Source: Manis javanica (taxonomy: Eukaryota > Chordata > Mammalia > Pholidota > Manidae). From it: DNA of 64,000 nucleotides. The first letter of the stretch is position 1. Every line of letters starts with the position of its first letter. The stretch spans positions 42,105,034 to 42,169,033 of the forward strand of contig NC_133169.1 in assembly GCF_040802235.1 (NCBI RefSeq), read 5' to 3'. Made by a program: the position numbers and the translations under genes. The notes below the pieces were generated by a model, which saw only the letters and a program-made list of their open reading frames with translations, was not told the DNA's origin and did no database searches. Below are positions 1-11,075 of this stretch, piece by piece.

Positions 1-344
1 GTAGTAAGGAATAAAAAAAGGAAAGATGATGGAGAAGAAGACAAGAGAATAAGAAGGAAAATCCAAGAAAAGAAAGGTGGATGGGAAATATGTAACTAGA
101 GTTAAAAAACTGGAAATTTAGGAACAGGGTCTATAATAAATTTTTTAACAACAAACCAATGAACCTGTTGGTAGTTTTACCAATTTTCCTATAAAACTAC
201 ATATGATAGATGTCTGTTATTTTCCAACATGAATTAACTTGGTAATCTTAAATTCATCTTAGATTCTCCCATGGGGATTTATTCATAAATCTTGTTGGCA
301 TCCCGGGACTTGAGGGGCTAAAGCTTATGACTATAGAGGGTGTG
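1..344. other. AT-rich flank, no gene seen
   Basis: This stretch has no coding pattern, RNA gene or repeat that I recognise. It is purine- and AT-rich near the start. It may be ordinary intergenic DNA next to the retrocopy that follows. Confidence 0.5.
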
Positions 345-465
345 CGGAAAGATGGTGGAGTTGAAAAGTACGGCAGAAACACCCATGCATGCACACTCCA
401 AGGAGGCAACTGCAGAAAATACAACTAAACTGAGAAATGACCTGAAGACCACAGGAGCCGTCGTC
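345..465 (+). mobile_element. Possible old L1 5'-end fragment
   Basis: A short piece contains an 'agatggtgga' motif and later 'aaatacaactaaa'. Both resemble the start of mammalian L1 5' UTRs, for example the copy starting at 1949. It abuts the PAWR-like sequence directly. The match is short, so it could be chance or part of the pre-insertion flank. Confidence 0.28.
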
Positions 466-1948
466 TATCTCCAGTGAGGAGGAGTGAACCGCACTGCAAA
501 GGGCAAAGGGCCAAAAAGGGACGGACAGAGAGCGACGGGCCGGGAAGCCCCTGCAGGGCTGTGGGCATCGCCGCTGCACGGCCAGCGGGCTCCACAACGA
601 CGTCCCGGTCGGCGCCGCTGCACCTGCCACCCTGGCTTGGGTGGCGAGAACCACGCTGCAGTCCCCGGGGCGCTGAGCAGCCCGCCCCCAGCTGCCACGG
701 GCCCGCGGACGAGCCCCCAGCCACCTCCTGCCATGGGCACCGAAGGAAAGTGGGACAGCGTGGAGCAGTGGGGAGGGCGGGGTGCCAGGAAGGGCAGGGA
801 GGGGCACGGGGAGCAGGAGGAGTGGGAGGGATGGGGCGTGGTGTCGGGACGGGCAGGGCGTGGGAGGGGAGGGGTGGTGCCTCACCGGCATGGTCGGTGG
901 CCCCGCGGACGATACCCGGGTGAACACGACGGGGCCGGAGCAGGGTGGAGAGAATGGAGACAGGGGCAGCGATTGCACAGCAGATCGCACTGCGGAAGGA
1001 AGCCGGGAGCGTGTCAGACCCGGGCAGCTCCGGTCCGTTACAGGAGCGTCTGCAGTGGCTTCAGGCAGGTGCAAAAGCGCAGCCACGGCCTCTGGGGAAG
1101 ACACTCATGGAGGTCTCCACGAACAGAGAGACGTGGGTGCAGCAGATAAAGTCGGGGTGCAAGCGCCTCAGGTGATTTGGTCGCAAGTAGCACATTGGGC
1201 AAGAACATTGAAGATCTTGGAAAGGAAATAGTAAGAGAAAGGCAAGAAAATTGAAGACTGTGGGACTAATGCAAGATGAAGAGGAAATGATCGGAAAACT
1301 CAAACAAGAAATTGATTTGTTAAATAGAGACATAGATGACATCGAAGATGAAAATGAACAACTGAAGCAGGAGAATAAAATTCTTTTGAAACCTGTTAAG
1401 CAGCTAACAAGGTAGAAGATTCAAGGCTCAATGTGGAAAAAATATTTTAAAACTACTGATTGAATGTTATGGTTAGTGGTAGGACAAAATTCTAATGCTG
1501 CAATACATTAAGTAAGTATATTTATTTCTAGAAAACAGTGGATGTTTATTTTCAAAATACTTCTCTTTCATTATTAGTTTAGAAAAGTTATCAACCTATA
1601 TCACAAATAATATCTTTCAGTTATTAAAATAATAGATTATCCGTCTTTTGGTTTTGTGCGGTAATCAGATAATATATGGTTTTTACAATCATATGAATAT
1701 ATTTTATCTAAGGTAATGTATTTTCTCCCATAAGGAATATACATAGTCTTTGTTTACATGAATTCAAATACTTGTGGGGAGTTATCTGCAAATGCCTTAT
1801 TGCTGCTATGAGCAACCTTTTATGTGTTGATGACTGAATCATTAAGATCTCTACCTACTGTCATTTGTTCTTCAAAGTATAAGCAATTTAGGGTAATAGA
1901 GAATCACACTATTTTGTGTAACAGTCATCTTTAAAAAGGAAAGCTATT
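466..1948 (+). pseudogene. PAWR: Processed pseudogene (retrocopy) of PAWR / Par-4
   Basis: PAWR encodes a pro-apoptotic leucine-zipper protein of nucleus and cytoplasm. The C-terminal zipper is the clearest match: conceptual translation around 1275-1413 reads MIGKLKQEIDLLNRDIDD, then IEDENEQLKQENK, and ends in QLTR and a TAG at 1414-1416. The GC-rich 5' half (about 470-920) follows the proline/alanine-rich N-terminal coding region at the nucleotide level, and about 965-1210 follows the middle of the CDS. Exons appear joined without introns, which marks a retrocopy. There is no single open frame: many indels shift the reading, so the short ORFs here are chance openings. Sequence after the stop resembles the PAWR 3' UTR as I remember it and runs up to the L1 insertion at 1949. 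It may resume at 9970. The 5' end is approximate. Confidence 0.85.
1933..1948 (+). repeat. Target-site duplication, left copy, of composite L1 copy 1
   Basis: The 16-mer aaaaaggaaagctatt occurs here and again at 9954-9969, exactly flanking the element. A perfect 16-bp direct repeat with an A-rich 5' end is typical of L1 endonuclease-primed insertion and fixes both element ends. Confidence 0.9.
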
Positions 1949-2749
1949 GGTTGGGCAGAGCCAACATGGCAGCATGAGTAGGACAGTGGGAATCTCCTCC
2001 CAAAAACATATATATTTTTGAAAATACAACAAATACAACTAATCCTAAAAGAGAGACCAGAAGACACAGGACAACAGTCAGACTACATCCACACATGTGA
2101 GAGCCCAGCGCCTGGTGAAAGGGGTAAGATACAACCCTCGGCCAGGCAGGACCCAAGCTTGCCTCCCCCCAGCTCCCGGCGGGAAGAGAGGTGTCAGAGT
2201 GGGGAAGGAGAGAGAGCCCAGGACTGCTAAACAGCCAGCCCCAGCCATCCACACCAGAGTGCAGACACAGTGCATGCGTGGAGGGCTGGAAAATAGGGAA
2301 ACAGGGCAGCAAGACCTCTGAGTGGGTTCCGAAGCTGATGCCCCTGTGACAAAGAAAAGCGAGTGCTTTTTGAAAGTCTTAAAAGGACAGGAACATAAAA
2401 GCTGGATGGAAACAATACAGGTCACAGCCCAGTGGCTGGAAATTACAGGGAAAACCAGGCACACTAATCACCTGGGCAACAGCTCTGAGAACCCTCATGG
2501 AGGTAAACAGCCAAACAGCCCCCCATCCATTACCCCTCTGGGTGCTGCAAAAGCAGAGAAACAGCCTAAGGCAGGCCCCGCCCTCAGAAGGGGAGCTTCC
2601 TCCATACGGGCCGGGCAAGACACAAAGACCCAGTCCGCAAGGAATTACACAACACAAGCCACTAGGGGTTGCAGGTGTCCAAGTAAAAATAGGCCAGTAG
2701 CAAGTGAAAAGTTTGGCCCCCCCAGCTGACAGTCATAGCACCTATCAAC

Positions 2750-3593
2750 ATGAAAAGGCAAAAAAATATGATCCAGTCAGCTTCAGCATCTGCTACATCT
2801 TCCCCTGAGAAGGAACCTGGAGAAATAGATTTAACCAGTCATCCTGAAAAAGAATTCAAAACAATAGTCATAACCATGCTGATGGACTTGCAGAGAAATA
2901 TGCAAGAACTAAAAGAGGAGAACACAGAAATAAAACAACTTCTGGAAGGACTTCAGAACAGAATGGATGAGAAGCAAGAGACCATTAATGGACTAGAAAA
3001 CAGAGAACAGGAACACAGAGGAGCTGATGCAGAGAGAGATAAACGGATCTCCAGGAATGAAAGAATTCTAAGAGAGCTGAGTGACCAAACAAAACAGAAC
3101 AATATCCTCATTATAGGGGTACCAGAAGAAGAAAAGAGAGAAAAAGGGATAGAAAGTGTCTTTGTAGAAATAATTGCTGAAAACTTCCCCAAATAGGGGA
3201 AAAAATGGCCTCTCAGACTACAGAGGTACACAGAACTCCCATGACAAGGGATCCAGGCGGGCAACAACAAGACACATAATAATTAAAATGGCAAAGATCA
3301 AAGACAAGGACAAAGTATTAAAGGCAGCCAGAGAGAAAAAAAAGGTTAGCTACAAAGGAAAACCCATCAGGCTATCATCACACTTCTCAACAGAAACCCT
3401 ACAGGCCAGAAGAGAATGGCATGACATACTTAATGCAATGAAACAGAAGGGCCCCGAACCAAGACTACTGTATCCAGGATGATTATCATTTAAATATGAA
3501 GGAGAGATTAAACAATTCCCAGACAAGCAAAAGTTGAGTGAATTTCCCTCCCACAAACCACCTCTAAAGGGCATCTTACAGGGACTGCTCTAG
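2750..3593 (+). pseudogene. L1 ORF1 (RNA-binding chaperone), frameshifted
   Basis: ORF1p is the trimeric nucleic-acid chaperone that coats L1 RNA in the cytoplasmic RNP. Residues from the ATG at 2750 show a charged coiled-coil (EEKQ/NREQEH-type heptads, about residues 40-110), then the RRM-type motif IIGVPEEE (about residue 124). The reading frame stops at 3196 (TAG after NFPK). The C-terminal domain continues in another frame at about 3285-3480, with GKPIRLSSHFSTETLQARRE visible, and its own stop comes just after LLYPG. The length from start to final stop is not a multiple of three, which confirms a net frameshift. The start agrees with copies 2 and 3, which also begin MKRQ. Confidence 0.85.
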
Positions 3594-3780
3594 ATGGGAG
3601 CACTCATAAAAAGAGCACAGAACAAAACACCCAACATATGAAGAAGGGAGGAGGAGGAATAGGAAGGGAGAGAAATAAAGAATCATCAGACCGTGTTTAT
3701 AATAGCTCAACAAGCAAGTTAAGTTAGATAGTAAAGAAGCTAACCCTGAACCTTTGGTAACAACAAACTTAAAACCTGCA

Positions 3781-6700
3781 ATGGCAATAAGTACACACCT
3801 TTCAATAATCACCCTAAATGTAAATGGACTGAATGCAGCAATCAAAAGACACAGAGTAATAGAATGGATAAAAAAGCAAGATCCATCCATATGCTGCTTA
3901 CAAGAGACTCAACTCAAACCCAAGGACATGCACAGACTTAAAGTCAAGGGATGGAAAAAGATATTTCATGCAAACAACAGAGAGAAGAAAGCAGGTGTTG
4001 CAATTCTGGTATCAGACAAAATAGACTTCAAAACAAAGAAAGTAACAAAAGATAAAGAAGGACATTACATAACGATAAAGGGCTCAGTCCAACAAGATGA
4101 TATAACCATTATAAATATATATGCACTCAATACAGGAGCACCAACATATCTGAAACAAATACTAACAGAACTAAAGGAGGAAATAGAATGCAATGCAATT
4201 ATTCTAGGAGACCTCAACACACCACTCACTCCAAAGGACAGATCCACCGGACAGAAAATAAGTAAGGACACAGAGGCACTGAACAACACACTAGAATAGA
4301 TGGACCTAATAGACATCTGCAGAACTCTACATCCAAAAGCAACAGGATACACATTCTTCTCAAGTGCACATGGAACATTCTCCAGAATAAACCACATACT
4401 AAGCCATAGAAAGAGCCTCTTTAAATTCCAAAAGATTGAAATCCTACCAACCAATTTTTCAGACCACAAAGGCAGAAAGCTAGAAATAAACTGTACAAAG
4501 AAAGCAAAAAGGCTAACAAACACATGGAGGCTTAACAACACGCTCCTAAATAATCAATGGATCAATGACCAAATCAAAATGGAGATTCAGCAATATATGG
4601 AAACAAATGACAACAACACACAAAGCCCCAACTACTGTGGGACACAGCAAAAGCAGTCTTAAGAGGAAAGTATATGGCAATCCAGGCATATTTAAAAAAG
4701 GAAGAACAATCCCAAATGAATGGTCTAATGTCACAAGTATTGAAAATGGAAAAAGAAGAACAAATGAGGCCTAAGGTAAGCAGAAGGAGGGACATAATAA
4801 AGATCAGAGAAGAAATAAATAAAATTGAAAAGAATCAAACAATAGCAAAAATCAATGAAACCAAGAGCTGGTTCTTCCAGAAAATAAACAAAATAGATAA
4901 GACTCTAGCCAGACTTATTAAGAGGAAAAGAGAGTCAACACAAATCAACAGAATCAGAAATGAGAAAGGAAAAATCACGATGGACCCCACAGAAATACAA
5001 AGAATTACTAGAGAGTACTATGAAAACCTATATGCTAACAAGTTTGAAAACCTAGGAGAAATGGACAACTTCCTAGAAAAATACAACCTTCCAATACAGA
5101 CCCAGAAAGAAACAGAAAATCTAAACAGACCAATTACCCCCAACGATATTGAAGCAGTAATCAAAAAACTACCAAAGAACAAACCCCCTGGGCCAGATAG
5201 ATTCACCTCAGAATTTTATGAGACATATAGGGAAGACATAATACCCATTCTCCTTAAATTTTTCCAAAAAAACAGAAGAGGAGGGAATACTCCCACACTC
5301 ATTCTATGAAGCCAACATGAACCTAATACCAATACCAGGCAAAGACCCCACCAAAAAAGAAAACTACAGACCAATATCCCTGATGAATGTGGATGAAAAA
5401 ATACTCAACAAAATATTAGCAAACTGAATTCAAAAATACATCAAAAGGATCGTACACCATGACCAAGTGGGATTCATCCCAGGGATGCAAGGGTAGTAAA
5501 ACATTTGAAAGCCCATCAACATCACCCACCACATCAACAAAAAGAAAGACAAAAACCACATGATCATCTCCATAGATGCTGAAAAAGCATTTGACAAAAT
5601 TCCACATCCATTCATGATAAAAACTCTCAGCAAAATGGGAATAGAGGGCAAGTACCTCAACATAATAAGGGCCATTTATAATAAATCCACAACCAACATT
5701 ATATTGAACAGCGAGAAGTTGAAAGCTTTTCCTCTGAGATCTGGAACCAGACAGGGATGCCCACTCTCCCCACTGTTATTTAACATAGTACTGGAGGTCC
5801 TAGACACAGCAACTAGACAAAACAAAGAAATACAAGGAATCCAGATTGGTAAAGAAGAAATTAAACTGTCACTATTTGCAGATGACATGATACTATACAT
5901 AAAAAACCCTAAAGACTCCACCCCAAAACTACTAGAACTGATATCAGAATACAGCAAAGTTGCAGGATACAAAATTAACACACAGAAGTCTGTGGCTTTC
6001 CAATACACTAACAATGAACCAAAAGTAAGAGAAATCAGGAAAACAACTCCATTCACAATTGCATCAAAAAGAGAAAAATACATAAGAGTAAACCTAACCA
6101 AAGAAGTGAAAGACTTATACTCTGAAAACTACAAGTCACTCTTAAGAGAAATTAAAAGGGACACTAACAAATGGAAACTCATCCCATGCTCATAGCTAGG
6201 AAGAATTAATATCATCAAAATGGCCATCCTGCCCAAAGCAATATACAGATTTGATGCAATCCCTATGAAATTACCAGCAATTTTCTTCAATGAACTGGAA
6301 CAAATAATTCAAAAATTCATACGGAAACACCAAAGACCCCAAATAGCCAAAGCAATCCTGAGAAAGAAGAAGAAAGTAGGTGGTATCTCACTCCCCAACT
6401 TCAAGCTCTACTATACAGCCATATTAATCAAGACAATTTGGTACTGGCACAAGAACAGAGCCACAGACCAATGGAACAGACTAGAGAATCCAGACATTAA
6501 CCCAAACATATATGGTCAATTAATATTTGATAAAGGAGCCATGGACATACAATGGCAAAAAGACAGTCTCTTCAACAGATGGTGCTGGCAAAACTGGACA
6601 GCTACATGTAGGAGAATGAAACTGGACCATTGTCTAACACCATATACAAAAGTAAACTCAAAATGGATCAAAGACCTGAATGTAAATCATGAAACCATTA

Positions 6701-7606
6701 AACTCTTGGAAAAAAACATAGGTAAGAGCCTCTTAGACATAAACATGAATGACCTCTTCTTGAACATATCTCCCCAGGCAAGGAAAACAACAGCAAAAAT
6801 GAACAAGTGAGACTATATCAAGCTGAAAAGCTTCTGTACAGCAAAAGATACCATCAATAGAACAAAAATTAACCCTACAGTATGGGGGAATATATTTGTA
6901 AATGACAGATCCGATAAAGGCTTGACATCTGGAATATATAAAGAGCTCACACACCTCAGCACACAAAAAGCAAATAACCCAATTAAAAAATGGGCAGAGG
7001 AACTGAAAAGACAGTTCTCTAAAAAAAGAAATACAGATGGCCAACAGACACATGAAGAGATGCTCCACATCTCTAATTATCAGAGAAATGCAAATTAAAA
7101 CTACAATGAGGTATCACCTCACACCAGTAAGGATGGCTGCCATCCAAATGACAGACAACAACAAATGTTGGCGAGGCTGTGGAGAAAGGGGAACCCTCCC
7201 ACACTGCTGGTGGGAATGTAAATTAGTTCAACCATTGTGGAAAGCAGTATGGAGGTTCATCAAAATGCTCAAAACAGACTTACCATTTGACCCAGGAATT
7301 CCACTCCCAGGAATTTACCCTAAGAATGCAGCACTCAAGTTTGTAAAAGACAGATGCACTCCTCTGTTTATTGCATCACTATTTACAATAGCCAAGAATT
7401 GGAAGCAACTTAAATGTCCATCGATAGATGAATGGATAAGGAAGATGTGGTACATATACACAATGGAATACTACTTAGCCATAAGAAGAGGGCAAATCCT
7501 ATCATTTGCAGCGACATGGATGGACCTGGAGAGCATTGTGCTCAGTGAAATAAGCCAAGTGGAGAAAGAGAAATACCAAATGATTTCACTCATCTGTAGA
7601 TTATAA
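3781..7606 (+). pseudogene. L1 ORF2 (endonuclease-reverse transcriptase), broken
   Basis: ORF2p nicks target DNA and reverse-transcribes L1 RNA. Endonuclease signatures visible at about 3800-4480 are CCLQET, LGDLNTPL and NFSDHKG. The RT domain at about 5310-6400 has [27 protein letters not shown] and an intact FADDM catalytic box near 5875. The cysteine-rich C-terminus is at about 7160-7260 ([19 protein letters not shown]). Lesions are TAG at 4297-4299, a shift near 4640-4674, a shift near 5280-5310, several stops at 5420-5515, TAG at 6193-6195, TGA at 6808-6810 and a shift near 7020. The start was chosen at the ATG conserved in all four long L1 copies. The length is close to normal for a mammalian ORF2. 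Confidence 0.87.
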
Positions 7607-7949
7607 GGCCAAAGGAAAAACTGAAGGAGCAAAACAGCAGCAGAATCACAGAACCCAAGAATGGACTAACAGGTACCGAAGGGAAAGGGACTGGGGAGGA
7701 TGGGTGGGTAGGGAGGGATAAGGTGGGAGGGAAGAAGAAGGGAGGTATTAAGATTAGCATGCACGGGGTCATGGGAGAAAGGGGAGGGCTGTACAACACA
7801 GAGAGAACAAGTAGTGATTCCACATTTTGCTATGCTAATGGACAGTGATTGTAAAGGGGTTTATAGGGGTGACCTGGTATAGGGGAGAGCCCAGTAAACA
7901 TAATATTTGTCATGTAAGTATAAACTAACGATAGCAAAAAAAAAAAAAA
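7607..7949 (+). other. L1 3' UTR with G-rich (quadruplex-prone) tract and first poly(A)
   Basis: After the ORF2 stop there is a run of G-triplets and G-quartets (about 7687-7745) with four or more GGG blocks, as in many mammalian L1 3' UTRs. An A14 tract follows at 7936-7949. In this element the A-tract is internal, because ERV sequence continues directly after it. Confidence 0.75.
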
Positions 7950-8310
7950 GAGAAGGGGTATTACTCCCTGATAGGATAAAACTAACCATAAGTGAACGAT
8001 TAATGCATGCTTTAAATATCGTTAATTTTGGTCACTTTAAGGGTGTCAGATGATCAGCAATGGAGGTACATTTTTCTGATAATATTCCTTTCTCTTAGGA
8101 CAAAAAAAATGCAGTTCCTTTGTGGTGACCTCCAATTATTTCTACACAATGGTATAAAGGGCATATTAAAGTGTGGGCAAAGGGTCTGTTTGTGTTTATA
8201 CTGAGAATCAAAGCCTAATTTGGATACCCGGAAAATGAACTAAGATATGATATGAAAAAGAACTTCCAACATCAGCACTCTCTGCAAGACTCATACCAGA
8301 AGATGGTCAT

Positions 8311-8835
8311 CAAAAAAACCTCAACAAAGATCCAGGCGCTGCTACAGTTGCAGCTGCATTCATCCCACCGGTTCCTAGATTTGCCATGGGAATGAAGAAT
8401 GAGATATCTAAGCTGGCCTGTGCATACAGTAAAACAACAAATTGGACTGGATGTATACTGTTGGAACTCAACCAAGAATTAGGAGAAGTGCAAGTTGTAA
8501 TGCTCCAAAATCTTACAACTACAGACTATCTACTGTTAAAAGAACATATGGGATGTGAACAGTCCCCAGGAATGGGTCATTTTAATTTGTCTGATTTCTC
8601 TCAGACTGTTCAAGTTCAGTTGGACAATATCCATCATATCGTAGATAAGTTTTCACAAATGCCTAAGGTGCCTAACTGGGTTTCTTGGTTTCACTGGAGA
8701 TGGCTGGTAACTATAGGTCTGCTTTTGTTATGTAACTTTACTCCTATTATGTTAATGTGTGTGGACAATTTAATTAACAGTTTAAAACCTACACATACTG
8801 AAGTTACTCTACAAGAAGAAATGTCAAAGAAATAA
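8311..8835 (+). pseudogene. ERV Env transmembrane-subunit fragment (class II-like), copy 1
   Basis: The frame encodes the C-terminal part of a retroviral envelope protein, which in a virus mediates membrane fusion. An alanine/proline-rich hydrophobic stretch (about 8337-8390) sits where a fusion peptide would be. A heptad region follows, then LQNLTTTDYLLLKEH where the immunosuppressive-like segment lies, a glycosylation site NLSD, a tryptophan-rich pre-membrane segment (VSWFHWRW) and a hydrophobic anchor (about 8705-8765). The first in-frame ATG is at 8386, giving 149 codons. The second cysteine of the cysteine loop seen in copies 2 and 3 is replaced here (GMGHFN instead of GCFN or CCFN). SU is absent. 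This is a 3' env fragment carried by an L1 and not a complete gene. Confidence 0.75.
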
Positions 8836-9426
8836 TCAATCTTCCCATGTTTTCTTCTGCCTGCTACTTCTATAGCTTTTCTTCTTCCTTCCTAATTACA
8901 ACCCTTAAATAGAATTTATGCCTCATATCGAATTTACTGAGTATCATAATTCCTCCAAGTAGTAAAGATACCTCAATAATAATGCTGAGCATAGAAGCCA
9001 CAGGGCATAAACATGCAGAGAAGTAAAAAGCTATCCTTTTCGAACAATATGGCTTCTCTCTCACTTACCAATTTTACATTTCCCTGTATGGCCCCAGAAG
9101 TTGACTGGTTATCCAGAGACGGGTAAGATTCCTCAAGGGAGGAACAACCTAAGACAGGCACAGTCGCAGGGGGGCCATCAGGTGAGAAATTGGGTATCAA
9201 CAGAGTTGAGGCATAGAACTTCACCCCCCCTGTTTTGAGAGAAATCTTCCTCATCCATGGATGTTTTATTGCCCTTGTCTAGCTTGGATTAACACATAGT
9301 CTACAGGCACACACCTGATCATCTACATTTGCTCTTTTACAACACTAAACTATGTTTTTTACCTTTATCTTGCATTTACCTACCACTTCAGTATTTTATT
9401 AAAAATAATAATAATAAAGAGAGAAA

Positions 9427-9744
9427 TGTGGTATCCACATATAAATCAAGTATAAAAATCAAAGGAATATTCTTATCTGAACTGATTATTTATAGGTCAT
9501 AATGCGTGATCAAAACTGAAAGTTTCTGTGATGACTGCCCTTGTACTGTTCACCATATAACTTATTCACTATGTAAGAATTTGTTCTCCATGCAAGAACT
9601 TGTTCATTATGCTTCAGAAGATTGGACACTGATGAAAATTAGGCTTGGGGTGGATTAATGATTGTTCATTGAGCATTGAGTCCCCTATACAGAATTTTTT
9701 GTTGTTAACAACCATTTGATCAATAAATATGAGAGATGCCCTCT
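9427..9744 (+). mobile_element. Partial ERV LTR (U3-R) at composite copy 1 3' end
   Basis: The LTR begins TGTGG directly after the purine tract 'aaagagagaaa', as 3' LTRs do. It has a TATA-like 'tataaaa' near 9451 and AATAAA near 9722. It stops at 'gccctct' about 18 nt after that signal, where an mRNA would be cleaved. U5 is missing. In copy 3 poly(A) starts one base after the same point. Confidence 0.7.
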
Positions 9745-9953
9745 GAAAGAAAAGTGCAGACTTCCAATTGTTAAATAAATAAGTAACCGGGATGTAATGT
9801 ATAGCGTAAGGAATATAGTCAAAATATTGTAACAACTTTGTATGGTGATAGCTGTTAGCTAGAATTATCATGTATATAAATGTTGCATCTTATACACTTG
9901 AAACTAATGTAATACTGTATGTCAACTACCTTTCAATAAAAATAATTATCAAA
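9745..9953 (+). mobile_element. Old L1 3'-end segment transduced with copy 1
   Basis: About 209 bp resemble the 3' end common to older mammalian L1s: 'cagacttccaattgttaaataaataag' type sequence (first bases shown) through 'cttgaaactaatgtaatactg', then AATAAA at 9935-9940 and an A-run. It lies inside the target-site duplication, so it was copied with the composite. It probably came from flanking DNA at the donor locus. Confidence 0.65.
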
Positions 9954-9969
9954 AAAAAGGAAAGCTATT
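9954..9969 (+). repeat. Target-site duplication, right copy, of composite L1 copy 1
   Basis: Identical 16-mer to 1933-1948, following the terminal A-run of the element. Confidence 0.9.
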
Positions 9970-10855
9970 ATAAAAAGTTACTTAACATCATGTACTAGTA
10001 GTTGACTGAATATGAAATTTAAGATAATACTTGAATTATGCTATAGTAAATTAAAATGTGCTATTTTTGTATTTGAATATTTTTAAAAAATTAAATCACT
10101 GCAACTTCTGAAAAGCATAGTTATAATTTTAATATAAAATTTCTTATAAAGGTACTACGTTTTCCATTATTCCAAAGTTTATAAGTGAGCATAGGTATTT
10201 AAAAAGTTCTATATTCACAAGCTGGAGAATCTGCACAATTTCAATGTATAAGGAAAAAACCCATTCTTTTAATTATCATATGCATTAAAATAAAAACCAA
10301 AATGTTTATCCACACTTAAAACATTTATACTTATATTAACCAAGCAGTACATAGACAGAAATAGTACTGAAACACTTTGCTTAATTTCTAACTGGGAGAG
10401 GAACACTGTGCCACTGTTGTTCTCATGTGAGAGAATTATTCCCCTACCTCACATTTAGGGGATTATCTTCTTAACATTGGATATATAAAAACATTTATTT
10501 TGAAGAATTACACAGATTTTCCTTTCTATTAAATATCATTAATGTTTAGAGTTGTCTCGATGACATCGTCATGTTGAATAAGGGGACCCCTGTCTCTAAA
10601 ATACATTAACAGTAAGAAATGTCTGCCTTATGATTGAATCTCAAATAGTATACGATAGTTTTGCTTAATTAATGTACATGAGTGGTCTTACATGGTAAAA
10701 TCCATTTGGGGTGCCCTATTGACTCTTTTCTTCACTTGGCAAACCCCTTCATTATTCACTATTAGAAAAATAGGGAAGGCGAGACTATTAGAAAAAATGT
10801 AGAATAATTGAAAAATATCAGATGTGGGATTCTAAATCCCTGGCTCCCCCACCTT
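9970..10855 (+). other. AT-rich sequence, possibly the rest of the PAWR 3' UTR
   Basis: No coding pattern is visible. The sequence continues what was contiguous with 1948 before the L1 inserted, so part of it may be PAWR 3' UTR. I cannot set the end of the retrocopy, and I see no clear poly(A) tail or target duplication for it. Confidence 0.35.
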
Positions 10856-11075
10856 CCCACTTCAAAGTTTCACCTTTGACTAATCCTCAGAATCACTTGT
10901 GCTGCTTGAGAAGAATTCCCTGGCTGTAGTTTAGAGATAGGCTAAGGCTGAGACCCTGGACAGAATTTGTAAAGCCTGCCACCTGGTGACTCTGATCATA
11001 ATCGGGGTTTGGAACCAGCGGCCCTTACCTCTTTCCTCCTGTGGCTTCCATTGGAGACTCTGGAATTAACATCAT
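10856..11075. mobile_element. Possible MER5-like DNA-transposon remnant
   Basis: The text around 'cctcagaatcacttgtgctg' and, further on, 'ctctgatcataatcggggttt' and 'ggaaccagcggcc' resembles the hAT-type MER5 family, which is ancient and non-autonomous. The match is from memory and partial. Confidence 0.28.

Larger units (their letters stand above)
7950..9744 (+). mobile_element. ERV-derived 3' module carried by L1 copy 1
   Basis: This segment begins right after the L1 A-tract and ends at an LTR polyadenylation site. It holds about 350 bp of unassigned sequence, the env TM fragment, a post-env region with a 'gacgggtaaga...aacctaagacaggcac' motif (about 9119-9162), an A/G-rich polypurine tract ending at 9426 and a partial LTR. 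The same motif lies downstream of env in the class II ERV at 56500-56630 (minus strand), which links the module to that ERV group. Confidence 0.75.
1949..9953 (+). mobile_element. Composite L1 copy 1: full-length L1 + ERV env/LTR module + old L1 3' end
   Basis: An 8.0-kb insertion in the PAWR retrocopy region. In order it holds an L1 5' UTR (1949-2749, starting near 'agccaacatggcagcatgag'), ORF1 (2750-3593), ORF2 (3781-7606), a G-rich L1 3' UTR and a first A-tract (7936-7949). An ERV-derived segment follows (7950-9744), then a second, older L1 3' end (9745-9953). The whole unit lies within one 16-bp target-site duplication, so it arrived as one RNA. Copies 2 (32410-41159) and 3 (42190-50183) have the same L1/ERV junction. 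Both L1 ORFs are broken, so the copy is immobile now. Confidence 0.88.

Noticed and set aside
331-1104. 257-codon open frame (minus) across the GC-rich region, plus several plus-strand frames of 75-220 codons
   Set aside because: They overlie the PAWR retrocopy in changing frames and have low-complexity composition. They are openings caused by high GC, not genes.
8973-9254. 93-codon minus-strand frame, seen again in copies 2 and 3
   Set aside because: It lies opposite the post-env non-coding part of the ERV module. It recurs only because the module recurs, and its frame differs between copies.
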